Shown piece after piece: positions 1 to 7,522 of a stretch of DNA of 64,000 nt (its first letter is position 1; every line of letters begins with the position of its first letter). Made by a program: the position numbers and the translations under genes. Source of the stretch: Maricaulis sp. Its GTDB lineage: Bacteria > Pseudomonadota > Alphaproteobacteria > Caulobacterales > Maricaulaceae. Under the pieces are notes generated by a model, which did not search any database, was not told the origin of the DNA, and worked only from the letters and a program-made list of their open reading frames with translations. The stretch covers positions 1-64,000 of the forward strand of contig NZ_JADFAJ010000018.1 of the NCBI RefSeq assembly GCF_015665295.1, read 5' to 3'.

Positions 1-41
1 CGCGAATAGGGCGTAGTTCTGGCATTCCTGTGGGCGTTCAT
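1..41 (-). CDS. Transposase N-terminus (partial, runs off the window)
   Basis: An ATG at 41 on the minus strand, preceded by GAGGAG at suitable spacing, opens a frame that stays open to the window edge. The visible residues MNAHRNARTTPYSR resemble the conserved start of IS481-family DDE transposases (pattern MNxHxNAxTTPxxR, from memory of the family). Only 13 complete codons are present, so the assignment depends on this motif and on the intergenic, IS-end-like sequence upstream. The catalytic domain is outside the window. Confidence 0.5.
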   Translation of the reverse strand, partial: MNAHRNARTTPYS

Positions 42-108
42 CCGGGCTCTCCTCGATGGCTGATCGTTTCGCAACAACCAGTCTCAAGGCTTCAGCCCGG
101 GTGAACAA
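1..108 (-). mobile_element. Left-truncated insertion sequence end, probably IS481-type
   Basis: The first ~108 bases look like the 5' end of an insertion sequence lying mostly outside the window. On the minus strand a candidate terminal sequence TGTTCACCCGGGCTG (around 93-107) is followed by a purine-rich ribosome site (GAGGAG) and an ATG at 41, whose first residues look like an IS481-family transposase. The element would end about 20 bases beyond the stop codon of the neighbouring LysR gene. Only one end is visible, so neither the family nor the exact boundary can be proven here. Confidence 0.5.
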
Positions 109-126
109 CCTTATGAGAACTCACAA

Positions 127-1038
127 CTAGGCACTGTCGAGCAGGGAGTTCGCTGCGCTGCCGAGGACGCTGGCCAATTGCCGGAAACCATCGGTGAGTG
201 GCGAGCCCTGCCGCCAGACCAGAGCGATATTGCGTTCGGCTGACGGCGTATCGATACGGCGATAGACCAGCACGTCATCGCGCCGGGCCTCACAGGTGAC
301 ATAGAGCTGGGGCAGGACCGCCACGCCGGCGCCCAGCGCGGCCATGTGGCGGATGGCGTCAAGGCTGGTCCCTTCATAGTCGGTCGATATGAAGGCGCCC
401 GCTGCATGGGCCAGTTCGGAGACCAGTGAGGTCAGACGGTGCCCCATGCCCAGCGTCAGGACCGGCCGCCCGGCCAGCTGGTCGAGACCGATCGGTCCTG
501 TGTCGGCGGCCAGAGGGTCATCGCCCGGAACGGCAATCCAAAGGCTCTCCTTGAACAGGTGGGCGGACTCGGTCGGGCTGTGGTCTTCCGGTGTCGAGAT
601 CAGCACGTCCATCTGACCATCGGTGAGTTTTTCCTGCAGTTCGACCGTGGATTCCTCGCGGATCGAGAGGCGCAGGTCGGGGAAGTCGCGGTGCAGTGCG
701 GCTGTCGCGCGCGGCAGGAGATAGGGACCGATGGTCGGTAGTGCGCCCAGTCGCACGCGGCCATAAAGCCCCATGCCACCGCTCTTGGCGATCGATTGCA
801 TGTCTTCCATCTGGCGCAACACATAGCGGGCCCGGCGCACGATTTCCGCCCCGAGCGGCGTCAGCCTCGCCCCGTAACGGCCGCGCTCGAAGACGATAAC
901 CCCCAGATGCGCCTCGGCTTCGGCGATCTGCGCGGACAGGCTTGGCTGGCTGACATGAAGCTGTTCGGCGGCGTCCGAGAAACGCCCGGTTTCCGCTGTG
1001 GCGACAAGATATTGCAGCTGCCGGAGGGTCGGTCTCAT
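127..1038 (-). CDS. OxyR-like LysR regulator lacking the redox cysteines
   Basis: LysR-type regulator of 303 residues: an N-terminal winged helix-turn-helix (residues 1-60, SDAAEQLHVSQPSLSAQ) and a periplasmic-binding-protein-like effector domain. The effector domain follows OxyR closely (GTSLDAIRHMAALGAGVAVLP, then RNIALVWRQGSPL). In E. coli OxyR the peroxide-sensing stretch is GHCLRDQAMGFC; here it reads GHRLTSLVSELA, so C199 is Arg and C208 is Ala. Only one cysteine remains, in VTCEARR. The gene is divergent from sbtA and an OxyR-like operator lies just upstream, so it probably controls itself and the bicarbonate genes in response to something other than disulfide formation. The LysR fold is certain; the role is inferred. 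Confidence 0.85.
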   Translation of the reverse strand: MRPTLRQLQYLVATAETGRFSDAAEQLHVSQPSLSAQIAEAEAHLGVIVFERGRYGARLTPLGAEIVRRARYVLRQMEDMQSIAKSGGMGLYGRVRLGALPTIGPYLLPRATAALHRDFPDLRLSIREESTVELQEKLTDGQMDVLISTPEDHSPTESAHLFKESLWIAVPGDDPLAADTGPIGLDQLAGRPVLTLGMGHRLTSLVSELAHAAGAFISTDYEGTSLDAIRHMAALGAGVAVLPQLYVTCEARRDDVLVYRRIDTPSAERNIALVWRQGSPLTDGFRQLASVLGSAANSLLDSA

Positions 1039-1040
1039 TT

Positions 1041-1077
1041 ATAGTCTCACCCTATTCATAAGATAGATATCTTATCT
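1041..1077. promoter_or_regulatory. OxyR-like operator between the LysR gene and sbtA
   Basis: Immediately upstream of the LysR start are tetranucleotides with the OxyR operator spacing: ATAG (1041-1044), N7, CTAT (1052-1055), N7, ATAG (1063-1066), N7, then ATCT (1074-1077) where OxyR sites have CTAT. Inside it is a perfect palindrome ATAAGATAGATATCTTAT (1058-1075), which also fits the general LysR T-N11-A arrangement. CTATTCAT occurs at 1052-1059 and again at 1083-1090. The site is AT-rich in otherwise GC-rich DNA and is the obvious binding place for the adjacent regulator. Confidence 0.6.
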
Positions 1078-1290
1078 TTTAGCTATTCATTCGGGGGCGT
1101 TAGTCAAGCCCTGCCTGATCGTTCCCCTGTCCTGATCAAGTGGTTCAACGCCGGTATGCGGCTATATAAGGGTGTCCCTCGCACGCGCCCGCCCCACACC
1201 GGTAGGCCCGGCCAGTCCTGCGTGTCCCCGCAAGTCCCTGGTCGGGCCGCTCCTTTTTGAAGGCCCGATTCACAACGCGAGGAAGATGAC

Positions 1291-2277
1291 ATGGATTGGC
1301 TAAGCTTGGCCGGAACGACCCTGTTCTCACCGGCCGTTCTCTTCTTTATGCTCGGATTGCTGGCGGCAATGGTGCGATCCGATCTCGCCATCCCCGAGGC
1401 CGTGGCCAAGGGCCTGTCGCTCTATCTGGTCATGGCGATCGGCTTCAAGGGCGGCGCTGAAATGGCGTTGGCAGACCCGGCCTCACTCATTCTTCTGCTG
1501 GGCGCGGGCATCGTCCTGTCCGCCGGTCTGCCCCTGATCGGATTCGGACTGTTGCGGAGCACCACTGGTGTCGACCGGGTCGACGCAGCGGCGATCGCCG
1601 CCCATTACGGCTCGATCTCCATTGTGACATTCATCGCGGCCAAGGATGCCGGAGAGGCGCTCGGCCAGCCCGGAGGCGGCTATATGGTCGCCGTGGCTGC
1701 CGCGATGGAGGCGCCGGCCATCCTGACCGGTCTCATCCTCGCCGGGCGAGCCCTGGCAAGTCCGGGGCAGGCTGCACCGGGGCTTTCCACCTCGGTCATT
1801 CGTGAAGCCTTCACCAATGGGTCGATCCTGCTGCTGCTGGGCGCTTTCGCCATCGGCTGGATCAGCGGGCCGGCCGGGATGGCCACTGTCGAGCCCTTCT
1901 TTGTCGACATTTTCCGCGGTGTGCTTTGCCTCTTCCTGCTCGATATGGGCCTGATCGCCGGCCGAGGCCTTGTCCAGCACCGCACTCTCCTGCGCTGGCC
2001 GCTGATCGGCTTCGGCCTCTACATGCCGCCCATCGGGGCGGGGATTGCGCTGGTGGCCAGCTGGCTGCTTGGCCTGACACCGGGGGATGGCGCCCTGTTG
2101 ATGACCTTGTCGGCCTCGGCATCCTATATTGCCGTCCCCGCAGCCATGCGTCTCGCCCTGCCGCAAGCCAAGGCCGCGCTCTCACTGACGCTCTCGCTTG
2201 GCGTCACCTTTCCGTTCAATCTGATGGTCGGCATCCCGGTTTACGCCTGGCTGGCCGGTCGCATCCTGGAGGTTTGA
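1291..2277 (+). CDS. sbtA: SbtA-family sodium-dependent bicarbonate transporter
   Basis: A 328-residue, very hydrophobic inner-membrane protein with about ten predicted helices. It fits the SbtA (DUF897) family, known in cyanobacteria for high-affinity Na+/HCO3- symport: MDWLSLAGTTLFSPAVLFF start, a repeated architecture, AAHYGSISIVTF around residue 107 and MVAVAAAMEAPAILTGLIL around residue 131. The ATG is preceded by GAGGAAG. The next gene starts two bases after this stop and encodes an SbtB-like PII protein, the usual SbtA partner, and a carbonic anhydrase lies convergent beyond it. Substrate is inferred from family and context. Confidence 0.85.
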   Translation: MDWLSLAGTTLFSPAVLFFMLGLLAAMVRSDLAIPEAVAKGLSLYLVMAIGFKGGAEMALADPASLILLLGAGIVLSAGLPLIGFGLLRSTTGVDRVDAAAIAAHYGSISIVTFIAAKDAGEALGQPGGGYMVAVAAAMEAPAILTGLILAGRALASPGQAAPGLSTSVIREAFTNGSILLLLGAFAIGWISGPAGMATVEPFFVDIFRGVLCLFLLDMGLIAGRGLVQHRTLLRWPLIGFGLYMPPIGAGIALVASWLLGLTPGDGALLMTLSASASYIAVPAAMRLALPQAKAALSLTLSLGVTFPFNLMVGIPVYAWLAGRILEV

Positions 2278-2279
2278 TC

Positions 2280-2597
2280 ATGCAAAACTGGCAATCCAAA
2301 TGCCGCGTGGAAATCCTCGCTGACGAAGTCCACATGACGAAATTCGAGACCTGCCTGGCTGCCGCCGAGGTCACCCATTGGACGGTGCGGCCCCTGGCCC
2401 GCGGGCGTCACGGCGATGACCACTGGAACCGGAGCGGCCATATTGTCGATGCTGGGCGCCAGGCGGCGCTGGTCTTCTTTGTTGGGGCACCCGAGCTCGA
2501 TCCGCTCCTGGAGCGGCTGGACCCGCTTCTCCGGGCCTATTCGGCCGACCTCTATTGCCAGAAGGATTGGCTGCGGCGGTCGGTAGAGACGCCATAA
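2280..2597 (+). CDS. sbtB: SbtB-like PII-family small protein
   Basis: A 105-residue soluble protein starting at ATG 2280, two bases after the sbtA stop, with CTGGAGG inside the sbtA end as ribosome site, so the genes are translationally coupled. Length and pattern fit PII-like proteins (CRVEILADEVHMTKFETCLAAAEVTHWTV as first strand-helix-strand; AALVFFVGAPELDPLLERLDPLL as second). SbtB proteins bind adenine nucleotides and gate SbtA. Start 2280 is preferred over an upstream in-frame start at 1926 that would run inside sbtA. It has no CXXGXC-type C-terminal redox motif. Confidence 0.75.
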   Translation: MQNWQSKCRVEILADEVHMTKFETCLAAAEVTHWTVRPLARGRHGDDHWNRSGHIVDAGRQAALVFFVGAPELDPLLERLDPLLRAYSADLYCQKDWLRRSVETP

Positions 2598-2626
2598 ACC
2601 GCACGCCCGGCCGTGAGGCAAAAGAA

Positions 2627-2660
2627 ACGGGGCCCGACCAATCGGTCGGGCCCCGTTTTT
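2627..2660. terminator. Bidirectional intrinsic terminator between sbtB and the carbonic anhydrase gene
   Basis: A perfect 13-bp stem (ACGGGGCCCGACC at 2627-2639 and its complement at 2644-2656) with loop AATC is followed by a T run at 2656-2660 on the plus strand and preceded by an A-rich run (AAAAGAAA) that becomes a T run on the minus strand. It can therefore end both the sbtAB transcript and the convergent carbonic anhydrase transcript. Confidence 0.9.
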
Positions 2661-2680
2661 GTTCTCCGACGACTGTCTGA

Positions 2681-3421
2681 TCAGTCTGACAGCAGCACAT
2701 AGCGGCGATGCGCCGGCAGGACCGGGCGGGCATTGTCCTCGACCAGGTCGGTGAAGGCCCGGATCTGTTCTGCCGAGGCTTCGATGGGTGTCGGGAAGAC
2801 CGTCCAGCTGACAATTTCCGAGCAGGGCGGCGTGGTCAGCGAGCCCTCATAACGGAAGACCGGTTCGTCTGCCGGGATGAAGCGCTCGAGCGACAGCATG
2901 GCAGGACCCGCGCCGGACTCACCTTCGCCCGGGATGGCGGCCCAGAGTGTCTCGAGGTCCGGATGTGCTTCACCTTCCTCGAACATGACGCCGACCACGG
3001 CGAGGGCGCCGTCTTCCGAAGCGGTCACGAAGTGCACTTCCATCGGGAAGTCCTGACCATCGATGTGATGCTCGGAGCGGGCGTGGAAGTGGAATTGCAG
3101 CAGGGTGAAGTCGACGCCATTCAGCGTCAGGCCGGCATCAACGCTGTCAGCGCTGTAGGTGACGCCGTGCGCATTGCGGCTGACCTGCACACCCGAGATC
3201 GAGTTCAGCATCAGGGATGGTGCGGCACCGCTGGCGGAAATGGCGCCGGTGAGGTCGATCGGGCTTTGCTGGGTCCCCGCCGAGCAGACACCAAATTCCT
3301 CGCTCAACGAACCCCAGTGATCCGGGCCGGTATCACCGTGATAGCTCCAGTCCTCGGCACTGGCCAGGGCGGAAACAGACAGGGCGACGGCAATGCCGGT
3401 CGCGGTGGACAAGGTCTTCAT
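2681..3421 (-). CDS. Secreted alpha-carbonic anhydrase
   Basis: 246 residues with an N-terminal signal peptide (MKTLSTATGIAVALSVSALASA, likely cleaved at ASA-ED) followed by an alpha-class carbonic anhydrase domain. Diagnostic motifs: GTQQSPIDL near the N-terminus, zinc ligands in LQFHFHARSEH and MEVHFV, and SLTTPPCSE near the C-terminus. The cysteines in GVCSAG and PPCSE are placed for the family's disulfide. It interconverts CO2 and bicarbonate in the periplasm, which fits its position beside the sbtAB bicarbonate uptake genes. Confidence 0.93.
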   Translation of the reverse strand: MKTLSTATGIAVALSVSALASAEDWSYHGDTGPDHWGSLSEEFGVCSAGTQQSPIDLTGAISASGAAPSLMLNSISGVQVSRNAHGVTYSADSVDAGLTLNGVDFTLLQFHFHARSEHHIDGQDFPMEVHFVTASEDGALAVVGVMFEEGEAHPDLETLWAAIPGEGESGAGPAMLSLERFIPADEPVFRYEGSLTTPPCSEIVSWTVFPTPIEASAEQIRAFTDLVEDNARPVLPAHRRYVLLSD

Positions 3422-3561
3422 GAAGGGTCTCCCAAGAGTTGATGCGGGTGAAATGGGTTGCCGCCCGATCAGTTTCGAATACCAGTTTCAAAGCACTTCC
3501 ATAGGATTTGGCTATGAAAAAGTGGTCCCGGAACCGGCATGTGGTTGACCTGTGTCGAGGC

Positions 3562-3593
3562 AAAAAAACGGCCGCCTCGAGAACGAGGCGGCC
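3562..3593 (-). terminator. Intrinsic terminator of gcrA
   Basis: A 10-bp GC-rich stem (3570-3579 with 3584-3593, loop AGAA) is preceded on the plus strand by seven A residues (3562-3568), which become a T run after the hairpin on the minus strand. It lies 35 bases past the gcrA stop, upstream of the carbonic anhydrase gene start, and separates the two transcripts. Confidence 0.85.
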
Positions 3594-3627
3594 ATTGTCT
3601 GTCCCGATACCTGGGTGAGGGGTCGGG

Positions 3628-4158
3628 TCAGAAATTGAAGCGGCGCGTGGCGGCGATTGCGTCGAGGGCGGCCGAGGCATCGGAATTGCGGCGGCGGCGC
3701 TTCTGGCTGGGCTGGTAGGCCATGTCAGAGTGGGCATTGCAGTAGGCATGGCCAGTGTCGGCCTTGCGACCGCAGAAGCGGAATTCGGATTGCGCCGGAT
3801 CGCCGATCGGCCATTTGCACATGCTTTCGCGAAGCGTCAGCACGGTGGCAAATTCGCCAGAGGGAAGAACGGCTGGCTCCACCGGCGCCGGCGCGGCAGT
3901 GGGGGGCGCTGAGGGGGAGGGGCGCGCAACAGTGCGCGCCGGCGCGGTGGTCGCCGTCGGGGTGCGCGGGCGGGAGGGTTTGGCGGTGCGGCGGGCCGGG
4001 CGCGACGGTGTCGCCCGACCTGAAAGGCCAAGACGGTGAACCTTGCCAATCACGGCATTGCGGGTCACACCACCGAGCTGTTTCGCAATCTGACTCGCGC
4101 TCAGGCCTTCCGACCAGAGTTTCTTGAGTTCTTCCACGCGTTCGTCAGTCCAAGCCAT
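3628..4158 (-). CDS. gcrA: Cell-cycle regulator GcrA
   Basis: A 176-residue protein with the GcrA hallmark N-terminus (MAWTDERVEELKKLWSEG, then SASQIAKQLGGVTRNAVIGK, an HTH that contacts GANTC sites), a Pro/Ala/Thr/Arg-rich linker (residues ~50-110) and the conserved C-terminal region (MCKWPIGDP, FRFCGRKADTGHAYCNAHS, a basic RRRR tail). GcrA binds RNA polymerase holoenzyme at promoters carrying CcrM-methylated GANTC and activates S-phase genes. podJ, a classical member of this programme, lies in the same window with GANTC sites upstream. The gene is monocistronic with its own terminator. Confidence 0.95.
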   Translation of the reverse strand: MAWTDERVEELKKLWSEGLSASQIAKQLGGVTRNAVIGKVHRLGLSGRATPSRPARRTAKPSRPRTPTATTAPARTVARPSPSAPPTAAPAPVEPAVLPSGEFATVLTLRESMCKWPIGDPAQSEFRFCGRKADTGHAYCNAHSDMAYQPSQKRRRRNSDASAALDAIAATRRFNF

Positions 4159-4293
4159 TGCCCTAGTCTCCCGTCTGGGATGCGTCTGCCTACCTTGGTG
4201 ATGGTAAACCGCGCATTGCTCAATGCATGTTTAATTACACTAGATATTGTACCCACGCAGAGCAGTGCCACAAGATGGGGTTATGGTCATACC

Positions 4294-4302
4294 TGTGGAA
4301 AG
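4294..4302 (-). promoter_or_regulatory. Near-match DnaA box upstream of gcrA
   Basis: TGTGGAAAG matches the reverse-complement pattern of a relaxed DnaA box (TGTGNAWAA) except at the last base. It lies ~135 bases upstream of the gcrA start in a comparatively AT-rich divergent intergenic region. DnaA is known to activate gcrA in Caulobacter, which is why it is noted; a single imperfect 9-mer is weak evidence. Confidence 0.25.
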
Positions 4303-4362
4303 CTCACTTGCATACCCAATCGTTAACGAAGATGGTTACCGGGAAATTAAGGGTAATTCGAT

Positions 4363-5175
4363 ATGAGTAACGTCGCCTTAACTGATTTTCCACGTCCCAA
4401 GAAGTTTGGCCTTTTCAATGTCTTGGGACTTTGGACCTTGTACAAGAAGGAAGTCCGGCGATTCCTCAAGGTCGGCATGCAGACGGTGCTCGCGCCGGTT
4501 GCGACGACGCTGCTTTACATGACCGTATTTGCGGTCGCGATCGGCGCCCGGCGGGGCGATGTCGGCGGAATTCCGTTTGCGGAGTTTCTAGCTCCCGGCC
4601 TCATCCTGATGGGATTGCTGAATAACGCCTTCGCCAATTCCGGGTCGTCGATCCTGGTGTCCAAGGTCCAGGGCAATACGGTCGACTTCCTGATGCCGCC
4701 CCTGTCGGCGCTGGAACTCTTCATCGCCTTCACGGCCGGCGCGATGACGCGCGGCATCCTTGTCGCCGCCGTCACGGCGCTCACCCTGGTGCCCTTCCTC
4801 AACATGATGCCGGCCCATTGGTGGGCGGTCTTCTATTTTGGCATCAGCGCGGCCGCCATGTTGTCGATGATCGGCATTATTGGCGGGCTGTGGGCAGAGA
4901 AATTCGATCACATGGCGGCGGTCACCACCTTCGTTATCACGCCGCTGACCTTCCTGTCGGGTACCTTCTACTCGATCACCAACCTGCCCGGACCGCTGGC
5001 AACGATCAGTCATTTCAACCCGTTCTTCTACATGATTGACGGCTTCCGCTACGGCTTCACCGGGCATGCCGACGGCAATCTCATGATCGGGGTGGTCCTG
5101 CTCGCCGCGATCAACCTTGCACTCGGCGCGCTCAGCTATGCGCTGCTGCATGCAGGCTGGCGCTTGAAGAGCTGA
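4363..5175 (+). CDS. ABC-2 type transporter permease
   Basis: A 270-residue inner-membrane protein with six predicted helices and the ABC-2 permease pattern: an amphipathic N-terminus (LYKKEVRRFLKVG), APGLILMGLLNNAFANS in the second helix region, GNTVDFLMPPLSALE cytoplasmic loop, and the family end motif LSGTFYSITNLPGPLATISHFNPFFYMIDGFRYG. Related proteins (YadH/NodJ type) export polysaccharide or drug-like substrates with a separate ATPase. No ATPase gene is adjacent, so the partner must be encoded elsewhere. It lies 80 bases before argD and is divergent from gcrA. Confidence 0.85.
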   Translation: MSNVALTDFPRPKKFGLFNVLGLWTLYKKEVRRFLKVGMQTVLAPVATTLLYMTVFAVAIGARRGDVGGIPFAEFLAPGLILMGLLNNAFANSGSSILVSKVQGNTVDFLMPPLSALELFIAFTAGAMTRGILVAAVTALTLVPFLNMMPAHWWAVFYFGISAAAMLSMIGIIGGLWAEKFDHMAAVTTFVITPLTFLSGTFYSITNLPGPLATISHFNPFFYMIDGFRYGFTGHADGNLMIGVVLLAAINLALGALSYALLHAGWRLKS

Positions 5176-5255
5176 ACGGGGCGGCCTAGAGGAGAGGCAA
5201 GGCCCGCAGCGAGACCGGGTCAAACCCGCCAGCCGGCACTCCAGGAGGATACGAC

Positions 5256-6443
5256 ATGCCCGCACCGATGATGGATACCTACGCCCCGCCGGATCTGGTC
5301 TTCGACCACGGCAAGGGCCCGCGCCTCTACACTGCCGATGGCGACGGGTATCTCGACTTCATTTCGGGCATCGCGGTGAATTGCCTGGGGCATGCGCATC
5401 CCAAAGCGGTCGCCGCCCTTACCGAGCAGGCCGGCAAGCTCTGGCACCTGTCCAACATGTTCAAGGTTCCGGCCGGCATCGAGCTGGCGGAAAAGCTGAC
5501 CAAGGCAACTTTCGCCGACCGCGTCTTCTTCACCAATTCCGGTGCCGAGGCGATGGAATGTGCGCTCAAGACGGCGCGCCGCTATCACTTCGTGAACGGC
5601 AATCCGCAACGCTACCGCATCATCACCTTCACCGGTGCCTTCCACGGCCGCACCTATGGTGCGATCAATGCTGGCGGCAATCCGAAATATCTCGAGGGTT
5701 TCGGCCCGGCGATGGAAGGGTTCGACCAGGTCGAGTTCGGCGATCACGAGGCACTCAAGGCCGCTATTTCCGAAGAGACCGCGGCGATCTGTATCGAGCC
5801 CGTCCAGGGTGAGGGCGGCGTGCGTGCCGTGCCCGAGCAATGCCTGCGGGGTCTGCGTCAGCTTTGCGACGAGCACGGCCTCCTGCTGATCTATGATGAA
5901 GTCCAGTCCGGCGCGGGCCGGACCGGCAAGCTGTTCGCCCACCAGTGGGTCGACGGTGCCGAGCCGGACATCATGGCCGCAGCCAAGGGTATCGGCGGCG
6001 GTTTCCCGATGGGCGCCTGCCTGGCGACCGAAGCGGCAGCCGAGGGCATGGTCGTCGGTACGCATGGATCGACCTATGGCGGTGGCCCGCTGGCCATGGC
6101 CGTCGGCAATGTCGTGTTCGACGAGCTGACGTCTGACGGTTTCCTCGATCATGTGGTTGATGTCTCCAACTACCTGTCGCAGCAATTGCACGGCCTCATG
6201 GACCGGCATGCCGACAAGGTGGAGGAGGTGCGTGGCAAGGGTCTGCTGATCGGCATGAAGCTCAAGGCCGGCTTCGACCCCAAGAAGCTTGCGGGTCTGG
6301 CGCGTGATCGCCACCTGCTGATCGGGGCCGCGGGTGACAATGTGGCCCGCATGGCGCCGCCGCTGATCATTACCAAGGACGATGCCAGCGAGGCGGTCGC
6401 CGTGCTGGATGAAGCCCTGGCGGCGCTCGAGCCAATGGCCTGA
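5256..6443 (+). CDS. argD: Acetylornithine aminotransferase (ArgD)
   Basis: A 395-residue class III PLP aminotransferase. Seen motifs: FISGIAVNCLGHAHP, FTNSGAEAMECALKTAR (cofactor phosphate binding), FHGRTYGA, EPVQGEGGV, LLIYDEVQSGAGRTG (Asp of the PLP pyridine contact) and AAAKGIGGGFPMGA with the Schiff-base lysine. It converts N-acetylglutamate semialdehyde to N-acetylornithine in arginine synthesis and may also serve as succinyldiaminopimelate aminotransferase. AGGAGG-type site before the ATG. hslO follows after 36 bases, probably in the same operon; argF, which often lies between them in alphaproteobacteria, is absent. Confidence 0.93.
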   Translation: MPAPMMDTYAPPDLVFDHGKGPRLYTADGDGYLDFISGIAVNCLGHAHPKAVAALTEQAGKLWHLSNMFKVPAGIELAEKLTKATFADRVFFTNSGAEAMECALKTARRYHFVNGNPQRYRIITFTGAFHGRTYGAINAGGNPKYLEGFGPAMEGFDQVEFGDHEALKAAISEETAAICIEPVQGEGGVRAVPEQCLRGLRQLCDEHGLLLIYDEVQSGAGRTGKLFAHQWVDGAEPDIMAAAKGIGGGFPMGACLATEAAAEGMVVGTHGSTYGGGPLAMAVGNVVFDELTSDGFLDHVVDVSNYLSQQLHGLMDRHADKVEEVRGKGLLIGMKLKAGFDPKKLAGLARDRHLLIGAAGDNVARMAPPLIITKDDASEAVAVLDEALAALEPMA

Positions 6444-6479
6444 CGCTGTCGGGCCTGTATCATCGACAAGGATTCCACC

Positions 6480-7400
6480 GTGAGTGACCCGCTCGGAGAA
6501 CACGACAATATCGTTGCCGGCTTTCAGATCGAAGGCCGCACCGTGCGCGGGCGGGTCACGCGGATGGGATCCGTGCTCGACGAGATCCTCTCGGCCCACG
6601 ACTATCCCGAGCCGGTGGCGCGTCTTCTGGGTGAAGCCGTCCTGATCACGACGCTGGTCGGTGACGCGCTGAAGTTTGACGGTCGCCTGATCGTCCAGGC
6701 CCAGGGCGACGGTCCGGTGCGTTTCCTGGTCGCTGAACATGTCAGCGGCGAGGGCGTGCGCGGCTTTGCGTCGCTGGACCGCGTCGCTGTCGAGGCCGCC
6801 CTGGCGCAGGCGCCGGAACCGGATGCGATGATGACGACCCTGCTCGGCCACGGCTCTTTCGCCATGACGATCGATCATGGTCCGGACATGGACCAGTATC
6901 AGGGCGTGGTGGCGCTTGAGGGCACGAGTCTGAGTGAGGTCGCAGAGACCTATTTTCGCCAGTCCGAGCAGACGCCGACCCGTCTTCATTGTGCGATTGG
7001 CGAGATCTGGTCAGGTGATCAGGACCGGCAGTGGCGCGGCGGCGGGGCCCTGCTCCAGTCTGTCGCCGGCGATGAGGCGCGTGGCTCTGCCGACGAGGAC
7101 TGGGATCATGCCCGGGCCCTGTTTGAAACCGTCGAGGATGGCGAGCTGCTCGACCCCGACCTGTCGGCCGGGGCGCTTCTCTATCGGCTGTTCAACGAGG
7201 ATGGCGTGCGCCTCCTCGAGCCGGCCAGTGTCGCGAAACGCTGTTCGTGTGAGCGCGAACGACTGCGCCGCATCATTGCGTCCTTCCCGGCCGATGACCG
7301 GGCCGAGATGGAGACCGACGGGGCCATCGTGATGACCTGCGAATATTGCAATCGCGACTGGAAGTTTGATCCCCTCGAGGTCGATGGCGCGGTGTCCTGA
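6480..7400 (+). CDS. hslO: Redox-regulated chaperone Hsp33
   Basis: A 306-residue Hsp33: N-terminal chaperone domain (GRTVRGRVTRMG, ALLGEAVLITTLVGDALKF-like region, QVFLG-type core) and a C-terminal redox switch with four zinc-binding cysteines visible as CSC (in KRCSCERERL) and CEYC (in MTCEYCNRDWKF). Oxidation of these cysteines releases zinc and activates holdase function in the cytoplasm. The gene starts at GTG 6480, 36 bases downstream of argD. The argD-hslO neighbourhood is typical of alphaproteobacteria. Confidence 0.92.
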   Translation: MSDPLGEHDNIVAGFQIEGRTVRGRVTRMGSVLDEILSAHDYPEPVARLLGEAVLITTLVGDALKFDGRLIVQAQGDGPVRFLVAEHVSGEGVRGFASLDRVAVEAALAQAPEPDAMMTTLLGHGSFAMTIDHGPDMDQYQGVVALEGTSLSEVAETYFRQSEQTPTRLHCAIGEIWSGDQDRQWRGGGALLQSVAGDEARGSADEDWDHARALFETVEDGELLDPDLSAGALLYRLFNEDGVRLLEPASVAKRCSCERERLRRIIASFPADDRAEMETDGAIVMTCEYCNRDWKFDPLEVDGAVS

Positions 7401-7522
7401 CCATTGGCCTTGATTGCCGGATCGCATTGCGGCGCAGCATAACTAGTTTGCCGACAGCAACGCTCCGGTAACGCCTCGGGCGGAGAGTGCCGACCGATCG
7501 GGGAAGGCAAGCGTCGCGCGAT

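Noticed and set aside
5220-6989. A 589-codon minus-strand frame opposite argD and hslO
   Set aside because: Antisense to two well-supported genes.
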